Shown here: piece after piece, positions 25,154-34,217 of the stretch
Layout: each line of letters opens with the position of its first letter
How positions within the stretch are numbered: the stretch's first letter is position 1
Source of the DNA: Acidobacteriaceae bacterium
Lineage (GTDB): Bacteria > Acidobacteriota > Terriglobia > Terriglobales > Acidobacteriaceae
NCBI GenBank assembly: GCA_031296325.1
Contig: JARLFY010000084.1
Span: forward strand, 1-34,217
Length of the DNA stretch: 34,217 bases
Direction: 5' to 3'
The notes under the pieces: generated by a model
What the model was told of the DNA's origin: nothing
What the model saw: the letters and a program-made list of their open reading frames with translations, nothing else
Database searches by the model: none
Position numbers and translations under genes: made by a program

Positions 25154-27535
25154 TTATCCGGCCAGTTGAACTTCTTCAAAGTGCTCATTCTCGATTAGTT
25201 TGCGCTCGTCAAGGGTGCGATGAATTGATTCCACTGCTGCAATAAATCCAGCAGCCGAAACAGGGCGCGAGAAGTAGTAGCCTTGTGCCTGATCGCAGTT
25301 GCGCTTGGAGAGAACCTTGAGGTGATCGGTCGTCTCCACGCCCTCGGCTGTTACCTTGATGCCCAGATGTTGCGACATCGACAGAATTGCCCGCACAACC
25401 GTCGCTGCGTTTGGCTCCGTGACTGCCTTCATGATGAAGCTCTGATCGATCTTCAGGCAATCAACCTGATACTGCAATAGATAAGAGAAACTACAGAAGC
25501 CCGTTCCGAAGTCGTCGATGGCAATGCGCGCGCCCAACTCGCGAATCTGTTGCAACTTCTTCAGATTTGAGGCGGAGTCAACCATCAGCATCCGCTCTGT
25601 CAACTCCACCTGTAGACTCTTTGCGGGAAGACCGCTCTCGTTGAGCGCTTCGCCGATTACCTGTAGCAGATTACTCTGATCGAACTGTCGCGGGGAAAGG
25701 TTGATCGAGACGGAAAGATCCATTCCCAACTCGTCGCAGATTGCCTTTGCTTCCTTGCACGACTGTTTCATCGCCCATTCGCCGATGGGAACAATCAACC
25801 CTGTCTCTTCCGCCAACGGGATAAAGGTCGTGGGAGAGATCAGCCCCAGTTTCGGATGATGCCAGCGTAACAACGCCTCCATGCCGACAACGCGCCCCGT
25901 GGCAAGCGATACCAGAGGCTGGTAGTGCAGAAACATCTCCTCGCGCTCCAGAGCATGACGCAGCGCAGAATCCATCGACATGCGCTCCTGCGACTGCTTC
26001 AGCATGGCGTCGGCGAATATCTGATACTGGTTGCGACCGTTTTCCTTTGCGGCGTAGGTCGCTGCATCGGCGCGTTCCAGCATGTTGTCAACATTGTCCG
26101 CAAAATCTGGATAGACACATACGCCAATACTGGCTGTCAGGTTTACGGCTCTGTCTCCGATCCGATCCGTACTGGAAATGCGTTCGACAAGCCTCTGAGC
26201 ACAGCGCTCCACGTCGGCGACGTTGGCAATGTGCGGCATGACGACAACGAACTCGTCGCCGCCAAGCCGTCCCAGCGTGTCGGAGCGTCGCAGCGATTCC
26301 TGCATCCGCTCGGCCATGCCCACCAGAATCTCATCTCCTGCTCGATGTCCCAGAGTATCGTTCAAGCGTTTGAATTGATCCAGATCGATCACAAACACCG
26401 CAACCTTGCGTCCATTCTTTATTGTTCGCTCAATAGCATCCGAGATGCGCTCGCGCAGCATCTTGCGCCCAGGAAGACCGGTCAACTGGTCGTGCGAAGC
26501 CATGTGATTCAGATACGTCATCAACTGCCTGCGCTCTGAGATGTCTGACGCGATAGCAATGAATCCGCTGATTTTGCCATCTCCATCGCGCACTGCGGTT
26601 ATCGCAACATGCACGGGCAGCGTTGTTCCGTCTCGCTGGATGTAGGTCCAATCCCGCTCTTCGACCTCGCCTGTCGCGGCCTGCGCCGTAAGTCGCATAA
26701 AATCATCTATCGCCAGATCGTCTTGCGACCTGGCATCGTCGGGTTGCTGGCTAAGCTCGTTGGCATCGTGCAACGCCGTCAGCGGGATCTTTCCTACCGT
26801 CTCTGAGCGTTCATATCCGGTCAGCTTTTCGGCTGCGTGGTTCATCGCCCGAATCATACCGTTCAGATCGGTTTCAATAATGCTGAATGGGGCCGTTTCA
26901 AAGACCGAGTTGCTTAGATTTGACAGGTTGCGATACCGATCCTCAGTGGCCCTGATCTCGGTTGTATCGCTGACTGTGACCGCTACGCCGTCATCCAGCT
27001 TGATAACGCGTCGCCGAAGCCATCTCTCAGACCCATCCTCCAGAGTGATCCGAAAATTCTCGCTGAACGGCTCTCCGGTCAACACAACCTTGCGATAGTT
27101 CTTCATCAGTTTGCGGGTGCAGTCGGTGGGAGAGACCTCGCACATATCCTTGTCTAACATCTGTATGCGCGATTTATTCCACAGTTTCTCGGAGTGAGAG
27201 TTCACATATTTATAGTGAAATCCAATAATCTCACCCGCCTCATCTCTGACCGAGTCGAGGATGGAAAAGGCATCTGGGCTGGTCTCTGCTGCCGCGATAA
27301 ATCGCGCATTCTCCTCACTGGTTCGGCGATTGCTCGCTGCATGATTCCGCTCCCGCCACAGCAGCAGAATTACCGTGAGAAACGTTGTTCCCCAGATAAA
27401 TCCATTAGCCACCGTAGGAGTTAAGGAGGCTTGTCCTAACTGCGCCACCTTGTGTATTAGCAGAGATAGCGCACAAATTCCTCCTGCCCAGCGAATCAGT
27501 TGAATGCGTCGATAGTTCTTGACCAGTAATTCCAT
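25154..27535 (-). CDS. PAS-GGDEF-EAL dual-domain c-di-GMP protein
   Basis: The 793-residue protein has two membrane segments at about 15-32 and 43-60, so the rest would be cytoplasmic. Two PAS domains follow (about 76-195 and 205-335). The diguanylate cyclase domain (about 345-505) has an intact GGDEF at 425-429 and an RxxD inhibitory site (R416, D419). The EAL phosphodiesterase domain (about 520-770) has intact EAL (E553-L555), ELTE (644-647), DDFGTG (674-679), KIDQSF and AEGVET. Both activities are therefore possible, and the net direction cannot be read from sequence. It is transcribed alone. The REC-PilZ-like regulator about 6 kb away is a possible but unproven partner. The ATG at 27535 has only a distant AAGG as ribosome binding site. 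Confidence 0.93.
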   Translation of the reverse strand: MELLVKNYRRIQLIRWAGGICALSLLIHKVAQLGQASLTPTVANGFIWGTTFLTVILLLWRERNHAASNRRTSEENARFIAAAETSPDAFSILDSVRDEAGEIIGFHYKYVNSHSEKLWNKSRIQMLDKDMCEVSPTDCTRKLMKNYRKVVLTGEPFSENFRITLEDGSERWLRRRVIKLDDGVAVTVSDTTEIRATEDRYRNLSNLSNSVFETAPFSIIETDLNGMIRAMNHAAEKLTGYERSETVGKIPLTALHDANELSQQPDDARSQDDLAIDDFMRLTAQAATGEVEERDWTYIQRDGTTLPVHVAITAVRDGDGKISGFIAIASDISERRQLMTYLNHMASHDQLTGLPGRKMLRERISDAIERTIKNGRKVAVFVIDLDQFKRLNDTLGHRAGDEILVGMAERMQESLRRSDTLGRLGGDEFVVVMPHIANVADVERCAQRLVERISSTDRIGDRAVNLTASIGVCVYPDFADNVDNMLERADAATYAAKENGRNQYQIFADAMLKQSQERMSMDSALRHALEREEMFLHYQPLVSLATGRVVGMEALLRWHHPKLGLISPTTFIPLAEETGLIVPIGEWAMKQSCKEAKAICDELGMDLSVSINLSPRQFDQSNLLQVIGEALNESGLPAKSLQVELTERMLMVDSASNLKKLQQIRELGARIAIDDFGTGFCSFSYLLQYQVDCLKIDQSFIMKAVTEPNAATVVRAILSMSQHLGIKVTAEGVETTDHLKVLSKRNCDQAQGYYFSRPVSAAGFIAAVESIHRTLDERKLIENEHFEEVQLAG

Positions 27536-27951
27536 TGATTCTGAGGCCTTCCATGATTCGGCAGTGATGGAATATCCCTTACATCTACCATAAATCCTAT
27601 TCAGTTCAATAAGCTAAACTGGACTACGGTGAGGAAGCAACTCTTTATCATGCCGGAACCAAGATTCAAACTATCACCTGAGCAAGCCGAATATCATGAC
27701 CCGACGCAGGATTTCTCTTGCAACTATAGTGGCAAGAGGTGGATTGTTATGCGCCCCAGAAGTTTGCAGGCTACAGATCACCCCTTTGACTCTATTTATT
27801 GAGAGATGCGCCTTTGGCGTTAAAGGCTGAGCGCCGTTATTTGCAGGGGAGGCAGAAACACCTGCCATGTTGTCGTATGCGCTTTCTCCAGGAATGTCTG
27901 GTGGCGAAATTCTTCGTGTCGACCGCAAAATGCGGCTTTAGCCGGATGTTG
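27536..27951. other. Gene-free stretch before the arginine operon
   Basis: No convincing gene lies in these 416 bases, which are more AT-rich than the flanks. Small frames exist: plus strand 27696-27830 begins MTRRRISLATIVARGG, which could be a leader-peptide remnant, and a minus-strand frame at 27674-27928 is also open. Neither has a ribosome binding site or recognisable family. CCGCA-AAA-TGCGG at 27922-27934 is a small hairpin. The stretch may be a decayed gene plus promoters for the minus-strand GGDEF-EAL gene and the plus-strand arg operon. Confidence 0.45.
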
Positions 27952-27986
27952 TGTATAATTATTCAAAGTGAGTGCATCTTTATACA
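27952..27986 (+). promoter_or_regulatory. Tandem ARG-box-like operators over a TATAAT -10 element
   Basis: Box 1 is TGTATAATTATTCA (27952-27965), one base from the perfect palindrome TGAATAATTATTCA of the ArgR consensus. Box 2 is TGCATCTTTATACA (27973-27986), which keeps the TGnAT-N4-ATnCA pattern. Their centres are 21 bp apart, the spacing of paired ARG boxes bound by ArgR hexamers in E. coli. TATAAT at 27954-27959 lies inside box 1, so bound ArgR would cover the promoter. A good -35 hexamer is not evident. The argR start is about 150 bases downstream. Confidence 0.7.
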
Positions 27987-28136
27987 TCCAGGCGCTTCCG
28001 TGAACTCCACCGATTGACGCGCTGGAAGATGCAGGCATCGTATAAATGACACGTTCTATTTTAGATTGTCGTGTCTCTGCTGGCAAAGATTGATCTAGCT
28101 GTAAGACTCTAAAGGAAGATCGGTAGATAGGCTCCA

Positions 28137-28580
28137 ATGAAGCAGCAGCGTCATACCGCAATTCGCGAGGTGCTGAATCAAGGCTCGGTGCCGAGTCAGG
28201 ATGAGTTGCGTCGTAGGCTGGCCGGACGCGGATTTCATGTGACGCAGGCTACGCTATCGCGTGACATTCATGAGTTGAGGCTGTCCAAGGGGCCAGCGGG
28301 CTACTCGCTGCCGGGCAATGTTATGGTCGAGGACGAAGACGCTTTGCCGGGAATCCGCGAGGTGTTGAGCAGCTTCGGAATCGAAGTTCGTCAGGCGATG
28401 AACCAGTTGGTGCTGATTACGACGACCAGTGCGGCGCAGCCGGTTGCGGCGGGCATTGACTACGAGGATTGGCCGGAGGTTGTGGGTACCATCGCTGGAG
28501 ATGACACGGTCTTTATTATCTGCCCGGATGAGCGGCAGGCCAGAACTTTGAAGGCGCGGATTGAAGGGTATATTGGCTGA
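28137..28580 (+). CDS. argR: Arginine repressor
   Basis: A 147-residue transcription regulator. The N-terminal winged helix-turn-helix includes GFHVTQATLSRDIHELRLSK (32-51), with the SRDI recognition segment. The C-terminal arginine-binding, hexamer-forming domain has GTIAGDDTVFIICPD (117-131), where the GDD aspartates contact arginine in known ArgR proteins. It is the first gene of the arg cluster and has ARG-box-like sites upstream, so it probably represses itself and the operon when arginine is abundant. The leader between those sites and the ATG is about 150 bases. argC follows after 76 bases. Confidence 0.95.
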   Translation: MKQQRHTAIREVLNQGSVPSQDELRRRLAGRGFHVTQATLSRDIHELRLSKGPAGYSLPGNVMVEDEDALPGIREVLSSFGIEVRQAMNQLVLITTTSAAQPVAAGIDYEDWPEVVGTIAGDDTVFIICPDERQARTLKARIEGYIG

Positions 28581-28656
28581 GGCCGACGAGGCTTGCGGAC
28601 GCGAAAGGCTATAGCGGAGATTTTAGCGGTGCCAGAATAAAAAACGGTTGGTTACT

Positions 28657-29772
28657 ATGCAGAATTTGAGCAGGGAAGTCGAAGCGGTATCGAGTAGAAA
28701 GCAGTCGAAGACAACTGTGCGCACGGCTGTGGCCGGGGTTGGCGGATACGCGGGCGGAGAATTGGCTCGGCTATTGCTGGCGCATCCGAAGCTGGCTGCG
28801 ACCAAGCCGCTCTTTCTGGGGCGGGTGGCGGATAACGCCGCCGGAGGGAGCGTCCCGCTGGAGCAGCTACATCCGCAGTTGGCGCTGGGCGAAGGGAAGA
28901 CCCAGCCTGCGGTTCATGCCTTTAGTTGGGAGTTGGTGCGCAAGGCGGGAACGGAGATTGTGTTTCTTGCGCTGCCGCATGAGACCTCGCGGGAGTGGAC
29001 TCCCGAATGGCTGGAACATGGCGTTCGCGTTGTCGACCTGAGCGGTGCATGGCGGCTGGATCATGCTGCCAATCGTGCGGTATACAAGCTCGTGGATAAA
29101 GATGTTGAACTGGCGAAGAAGCTGCAAGCTGAAGCCGTTTTTGGCTCGCCGGAGTTGCATCGTGAGGAGATTGCCGGGGCGCGCTTGGTGGCCAATCCGG
29201 GGTGTTATGCTACGTCGATCATTCTGGCTCTTGCTCCGCTGGTACGCGCTGGGGTGGTCGATCTCGACCACGGGATTGTGTGCGACGCGAAGAGTGGCGT
29301 GAGTGGCGCGGGCAAGGCGGCCACGGCGAAGACGCACTTCATGTATGCGGCGGAGAATTTGTCGGCATACGCAATCTTTGGGCATCGCCACACCGGCGAG
29401 ATGCTTGAGCAGCTTGGGTTAACCTCCGACCAGATTCAATTTACGCCACACCTGCTGCCAATTCCTCGTGGAATTCTCTCGACGATCTATCTGCGGGTGG
29501 CCGAGCGCAAGAGTCCAGAAGAGATCGAGGCTTGTTTACGCGCTTTCTACGCACACAGCCCGATGGTGCGCGTTCACGCGACGCCGGATCTGCCGCAGAT
29601 TCAGAATGTGGTGCGGACAAACTACTGCGATATTGGCTTCGAGTTGGCGAAGGACGGCAAGCGGCTGGTGATTGTTTCCTGTCTGGACAATCTACTGAAG
29701 GGCGCAGCGGGTCAGGCGGTGCAGAATATGAATGTGATGTGCGGATGGAATGAATCGGAGGGGCTCAAGTGA
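28657..29772 (+). CDS. argC: N-acetyl-gamma-glutamyl-phosphate reductase
   Basis: A 371-residue NADPH enzyme, the third step of arginine synthesis. The dinucleotide-binding start is VAGVGGYAGGELARLL (about 25-40). The catalytic cysteine is in ANPGCYATS (C183). SGVSGAGK and the catalytic-histidine block FGHRHTGEM follow, with HLLPIPRGILSTIY near the C-terminal third. There is a polar N-terminal extension of about 20 residues. ATG 28657 is preferred to TTG 28648. The stop overlaps the argB start by four bases (GTGA at 29769-29772). Confidence 0.95.
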   Translation: MQNLSREVEAVSSRKQSKTTVRTAVAGVGGYAGGELARLLLAHPKLAATKPLFLGRVADNAAGGSVPLEQLHPQLALGEGKTQPAVHAFSWELVRKAGTEIVFLALPHETSREWTPEWLEHGVRVVDLSGAWRLDHAANRAVYKLVDKDVELAKKLQAEAVFGSPELHREEIAGARLVANPGCYATSIILALAPLVRAGVVDLDHGIVCDAKSGVSGAGKAATAKTHFMYAAENLSAYAIFGHRHTGEMLEQLGLTSDQIQFTPHLLPIPRGILSTIYLRVAERKSPEEIEACLRAFYAHSPMVRVHATPDLPQIQNVVRTNYCDIGFELAKDGKRLVIVSCLDNLLKGAAGQAVQNMNVMCGWNESEGLK

Positions 29773-30551
29773 AATTCGTTGTGAAGTTGGGCGGTGCCTC
29801 CATCGAAAACAAGACGTTGCTGCATGCCTGTGGCAAGGCGATCTTCGAGTTGGTGCGCGATGGCAATCAAGTGGCCGTGGTGCATGGCGGCGGAGTGCAG
29901 CTTACAAAAGTACTGGCGCAGATGGGCAAGAAGAGCGAGTTTGTCAGCGGACTGCGCGTGACTGACGCGGAGACGCGAGATGCGGCGTTGATGGTGTTGG
30001 CCGGGCGCGTGAATAAATCCCTGGTGGCTGCGCTGCGGACGCACGGGCAGTCGGCAATGGGACTGGCGGGCGGCGATGGCAACGTCTTTCGCGCGCGCAA
30101 GAAGAAGACAAATCCTGATCTCGGCTTTGTGGGCGAGATTGCGGCGACGGATCCGCTGTGGCTCGAAGCCATTTGGAAGATGGACGCTGTGCCGGTGATC
30201 TCGTCGATTGCGCTGGGCTTTGATGGCGAGTACTACAACATCAATGCGGACGAGATGGCTGCGGCCTGTGCGGTATGCACCAAGGCCGACATGCTGGTGT
30301 TTCTGACCGACGTTCCTGGAGTGAAGGGAGCAGATGGCGAGGTCTTTCGCTGGCTCTCGCTGAAGGATGTTCCGGCGATGCAGGAGAGTGGAGTGGTTTC
30401 GGGCGGAATGATTCCCAAACTGAACTCCTGCCGCGAGGCGCTGACACATGGCGTGAAGCGAGTGCGGCTGTTGCCTGCGGCATCGGTGCAACGATTACCT
30501 GATCTATGTACGACCAAGGTTAACGAAGGAACGGAGGTCGTGGTCGGATGA
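29769..30551 (+). CDS. argB: Acetylglutamate kinase
   Basis: A 260-residue amino-acid kinase, the second step of arginine synthesis and the usual feedback point. Motifs are KFVVKLGGAS (2-11), VVHGGGVQ (37-44), GLRVTD (61-66), the NINADE block (157-162) and SGGMIPKL with K217. The N-terminal helix linked to arginine feedback in hexameric forms is absent: the protein starts directly at strand one. So the short, arginine-insensitive type is more likely (inference). The start is GTG 29769 within the argC stop, and the end overlaps argD by ATGA. Confidence 0.95.
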   Translation: MKFVVKLGGASIENKTLLHACGKAIFELVRDGNQVAVVHGGGVQLTKVLAQMGKKSEFVSGLRVTDAETRDAALMVLAGRVNKSLVAALRTHGQSAMGLAGGDGNVFRARKKKTNPDLGFVGEIAATDPLWLEAIWKMDAVPVISSIALGFDGEYYNINADEMAAACAVCTKADMLVFLTDVPGVKGADGEVFRWLSLKDVPAMQESGVVSGGMIPKLNSCREALTHGVKRVRLLPAASVQRLPDLCTTKVNEGTEVVVG

Positions 30552-31831
30552 GTGATTCTCTGAAGAAAGAAGAAGGACAGATGAAATTGGAGTCGATTCA
30601 GGCGGCGGAACAGAAGCTGATGCTGCAGACCTATCAACGTTACCCCGTGCTGTTTGTGGGCGGCAATGGCGTGTATCTGCGCGATGAACAGGGCGTGGAT
30701 TATCTCGATCTATTGAGCGGCATCGGCGTCTCTGCTCTAGGCTATGCGCATCCCGCAGTCGAGGCGGCGATTGTGGCGCAGAGCAAGACACTGCTCCATA
30801 CATCGAACCTCTACTATCACGAGCACACGGCGGAACTCGCGCTGCGGCTGACTGAGATCAGCGGTATGGATCGCGCCTTCTTCTGCAACTCCGGCACCGA
30901 GGCGTGGGAGGCTGCGCTGAAGCTGGCTCGGGCTCATGCGGGCGTGTTGCGCAGTGAGGGAAAGACGATTGGGACGAAGTTTCTGGCGATGGATCAGGGC
31001 TTCCACGGACGCACGATCGGCGCAGTTTCGACGACGTACAAGGAGAAGTATCGCGCGCCGTTTGCTCCGGTGATGCCGGGTGTTGAGTTTGTGCGATTCA
31101 ATGATGTGGCGGATCTGCGCGAGAAGTTTTCCAACGAGGTATGCGGCATCTGCATCGAGGCGGTGCAGGGCGAGGGCGGAGTTCGTCCAGCGAGCCAGGA
31201 GTTCATCGCAGCGGCTCGTGAGCTTTGCAATTCGACCGGAGCGCTGTTGCTGGCCGATGAGATTCAGTCAGGATTGGGGCGGACGGGCGAGTGGTTCGCA
31301 TATCAGCACTATGGAATCCAGCCGGACGTTACGACGCTGGCCAAGCCGATTGCCAACGGCCTGCCGATGGGCGCAATGCTCTGCACCGAAGAGGCTGCGC
31401 GTGCGATTACGCCTGGCATGCATGGGACGACCTTTGGCGGCGGGCCGCTGGTCTGTGCGGTTGCCATCGCGGTTATCGACACGATGAAGCAGACCAAACT
31501 GCTGGAGCATGTGCGCGAGGTTGGCGGCTACTTCAAGCAGCGGCTGGAGTGGCTGAAGTCGCGGCATGAGTGCGTGGCGGCGGTGCGCGGGATGGGTCTG
31601 ATGTTGGGCATGGAGATCGCCTCAGAGGAACTGGCTACGCGAGCCGCCTCGGAGATGATGCAGCAGCACATCATCGTCAATCGCACCAGCGAGACAGTGT
31701 TGAGATTTCTACCGCCATTCATCTTGGAGCGATCGCATGTTGATATAACGATTGCTGCGCTGGATAAGGTTTTCAGCGGATTTACATTGAAGAGTTCCGT
31801 ATTGGCCAGCGCAGTGCTGGCAGGAGAATAA
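30548..31831 (+). CDS. argD: Acetylornithine aminotransferase
   Basis: A 427-residue class III PLP aminotransferase that converts N-acetylglutamate semialdehyde to N-acetylornithine. SGTEA (115-119) and FHGRT (152-156) bind the cofactor phosphate and ring. ADEIQSGLGRTG holds the cofactor aspartate D237, and the Schiff-base lysine is K266 in TLAKPIANGLPMGA. The motif is AKPIANG where many relatives have AKGLGGG. ATG 30548 overlaps the argB stop; a second start at ATG 30581 (MKLESIQ) has a better ribosome binding site (AGAAGGAC) and would give 416 residues. argF starts four bases after the stop. Confidence 0.93.
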   Translation: MSDSLKKEEGQMKLESIQAAEQKLMLQTYQRYPVLFVGGNGVYLRDEQGVDYLDLLSGIGVSALGYAHPAVEAAIVAQSKTLLHTSNLYYHEHTAELALRLTEISGMDRAFFCNSGTEAWEAALKLARAHAGVLRSEGKTIGTKFLAMDQGFHGRTIGAVSTTYKEKYRAPFAPVMPGVEFVRFNDVADLREKFSNEVCGICIEAVQGEGGVRPASQEFIAAARELCNSTGALLLADEIQSGLGRTGEWFAYQHYGIQPDVTTLAKPIANGLPMGAMLCTEEAARAITPGMHGTTFGGGPLVCAVAIAVIDTMKQTKLLEHVREVGGYFKQRLEWLKSRHECVAAVRGMGLMLGMEIASEELATRAASEMMQQHIIVNRTSETVLRFLPPFILERSHVDITIAALDKVFSGFTLKSSVLASAVLAGE

Positions 31832-31835
31832 GCAC

Positions 31836-32909
31836 ATGGCTAGCAAAGATTTCACAATCAATCCGGAGCCGGTTCGCTCCGCCAAGCAACTCGGCATTCA
31901 ATCCGACAATGCGTTTTCAGAGGCCTCGAAGCGCCTGTGCGGACGCGATCTTTGCTCCATCGCCGACCTGACGGTGGAGGAGATGGCGGCGATTATGGAG
32001 CTGTCGCACGCGGTGAAGGGGAATCCCGAGGACTTTCGCCACTCGCTCGATGGGCGGCAGATGGTGCTGTTCTTCGAGAAGGCATCGCTGCGCACACGGC
32101 TGACGTTTGAGGCAGCGATCAACACGCTGGGCGGCAACGCGATCTTCGTCGATCAGACGCAGTCTCCGCTGGGCGAGCGTGAGTCGCTGGCCGATATGGC
32201 GCACAACATTGAGCGATGGATGAGCGCGATCGTCTTGCGCACCTACGCGCACGAGACGATCACGGAGATGGCCGCCTGCTCGCGCATTCCGGTCATCAAT
32301 GCGCTGTCGGACTTCGAGCATCCCTGTCAGGCGATTGCGGACTTCTTCACGCTGGAGGAACGCTTCGGATCGGCGCAGGGCCTGCGCTTTACCTATGTGG
32401 GCGATGGCAATAATGTCTGTCACTCGCTGATGTTGACGGCGGCGCAGCTCGGTGTGCATTGCACGGTTGCCAGCCCCAAGGGATTCGCGCCCAAGCTGGA
32501 TATTATTCACAAGGCGATCGAGATCAGCGAGCAGACTGGTGGAAGCATTACGTTGATGCAGGATCCGGTGAAGGCCGTCGATGGCGCGGACGCTGTTTAC
32601 ACAGACGTTTGCACCAGCATGGGATTTGAGCATGAAGCGACCAAGCGCGCGCCGATCTTTCAGCCGTATCAGGTGAACGAGGCGCTGATGGCCCATGCGC
32701 GGCAGGACGCTGTGTTTATGCACTGTCTTCCGGCGCATCGCAACGCCGAGGTTACCGATGCAGTGCTTGATGGGCCGCAGTCGGTGGTCTTCGATCAGGC
32801 GGAGAATCGGATGCATGCACAGAAGGCGATTCTGCTGATGCTGCTGGGCGGCGCGAAGAGAATCTCCAATGCGCGCGACAAGGGATTGCAAGCACGCAAG
32901 CGAAGCTAG
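31836..32909 (+). CDS. argF: Ornithine carbamoyltransferase
   Basis: A 357-residue enzyme forming citrulline from ornithine and carbamoyl phosphate. The carbamoyl phosphate motif is EKASLRTRL (81-89), so STRT is SLRT here. HPCQ (162-165), SMG (261-263) and HCLPAHR (296-302) are present, along with VVFDQAENRMHAQKAIL near the end. The N-terminus is about 35 residues longer than in E. coli. GGAG nine bases before ATG 31836 supports the start. SLRT-type loops are known in acetyl- and succinyl-ornithine transcarbamylases as well as in some true OTCases; the SMG and HCLPAHR signatures favour ornithine as substrate. Confidence 0.92.
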   Translation: MASKDFTINPEPVRSAKQLGIQSDNAFSEASKRLCGRDLCSIADLTVEEMAAIMELSHAVKGNPEDFRHSLDGRQMVLFFEKASLRTRLTFEAAINTLGGNAIFVDQTQSPLGERESLADMAHNIERWMSAIVLRTYAHETITEMAACSRIPVINALSDFEHPCQAIADFFTLEERFGSAQGLRFTYVGDGNNVCHSLMLTAAQLGVHCTVASPKGFAPKLDIIHKAIEISEQTGGSITLMQDPVKAVDGADAVYTDVCTSMGFEHEATKRAPIFQPYQVNEALMAHARQDAVFMHCLPAHRNAEVTDAVLDGPQSVVFDQAENRMHAQKAILLMLLGGAKRISNARDKGLQARKRS

Positions 32910-32932
32910 ATTATTTTTATGCTTGATGGAAG

Positions 32933-34217
<1,285 letters not shown>

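Noticed and set aside
27696-27830. Small 44-codon gene with a leader-like N-terminus
   Set aside because: No ribosome binding site, no family recognised, overlapping frames on both strands equally open; not enough support to call a gene.

Overview
The window looks like chromosomal DNA of a soil acidobacterium (Acidobacteriota, probably Terriglobia, near Granulicella, Edaphobacter or Terriglobus). This is inferred from the moderately high GC, the style of the proteins (long ArgS, secreted hypotheticals, nth-dxr-rseP order), and the short intergenic repeats of the TTGTCATTCTGAGCG...AAGAATC type. No phage, plasmid, transposase, CRISPR, rRNA or tRNA feature was seen. Almost every gene is a housekeeping or metabolic gene.

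Layout. 1-6668: the 5' end of a secreted protein (minus strand), a CPBP/Rce1-type membrane protease, and a translationally coupled pair made of a membrane-anchored penicillin-acylase-family hydrolase and a multi-spanning PTPS-related membrane protein. 6992-10285 (minus): nth-dxr-rseP, i.e. base-excision repair, the MEP isoprenoid step and the site-2 protease. 10447-14744: a nucleoside salvage neighbourhood (cytidine deaminase, thymidine phosphorylase, CNT nucleoside permease) with a divergent secreted protein of unknown function. 14939-18268: pdxS and argS. 18272-20445 (minus): a histidine kinase with a degenerate ethylene-receptor-like membrane domain, coupled by an ATGA overlap to a REC-PilZ-like response regulator. 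20585-24888: pepA (minus), then GNAT, lgt-like and mtnA (plus). 25154-27535 (minus): a PAS-GGDEF-EAL protein with both catalytic motifs intact. 27952-34217: an arginine operon argR-argC-argB-argD-argF-argG. It is preceded by two ARG-box-like palindromes 21 bp apart centre to centre, the first lying on a perfect TATAAT; argG runs off the window.

How the parts work together. ArgC, ArgB, ArgD, ArgF and ArgG cover acetylglutamate to argininosuccinate, with ArgR as the likely autoregulated arginine sensor. The argA/argJ functions and argH are not in the window. Cdd, DeoA and the permease form an uptake-and-cleavage route for pyrimidine nucleosides. The kinase/regulator pair and the GGDEF-EAL protein suggest c-di-GMP-related signalling, but no direct link is shown.

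The most unusual signal is the repeat family. At least ten copies of modular, partly palindromic repeats (about 40-90 bp) lie between genes, often tail to tail. Three further pieces lie in frame inside coding sequences: two in the PTPS-related membrane protein, and a B-head plus C-hairpin pair inside thymidine phosphorylase that adds about 45 residues. Repeat tails also appear to supply the stop codons of two genes. This resembles the protein-invading palindromic elements known from Rickettsia. I saw no gene that would mobilise the repeats, and I did not find a clear new multi-gene defence or biosynthetic system.
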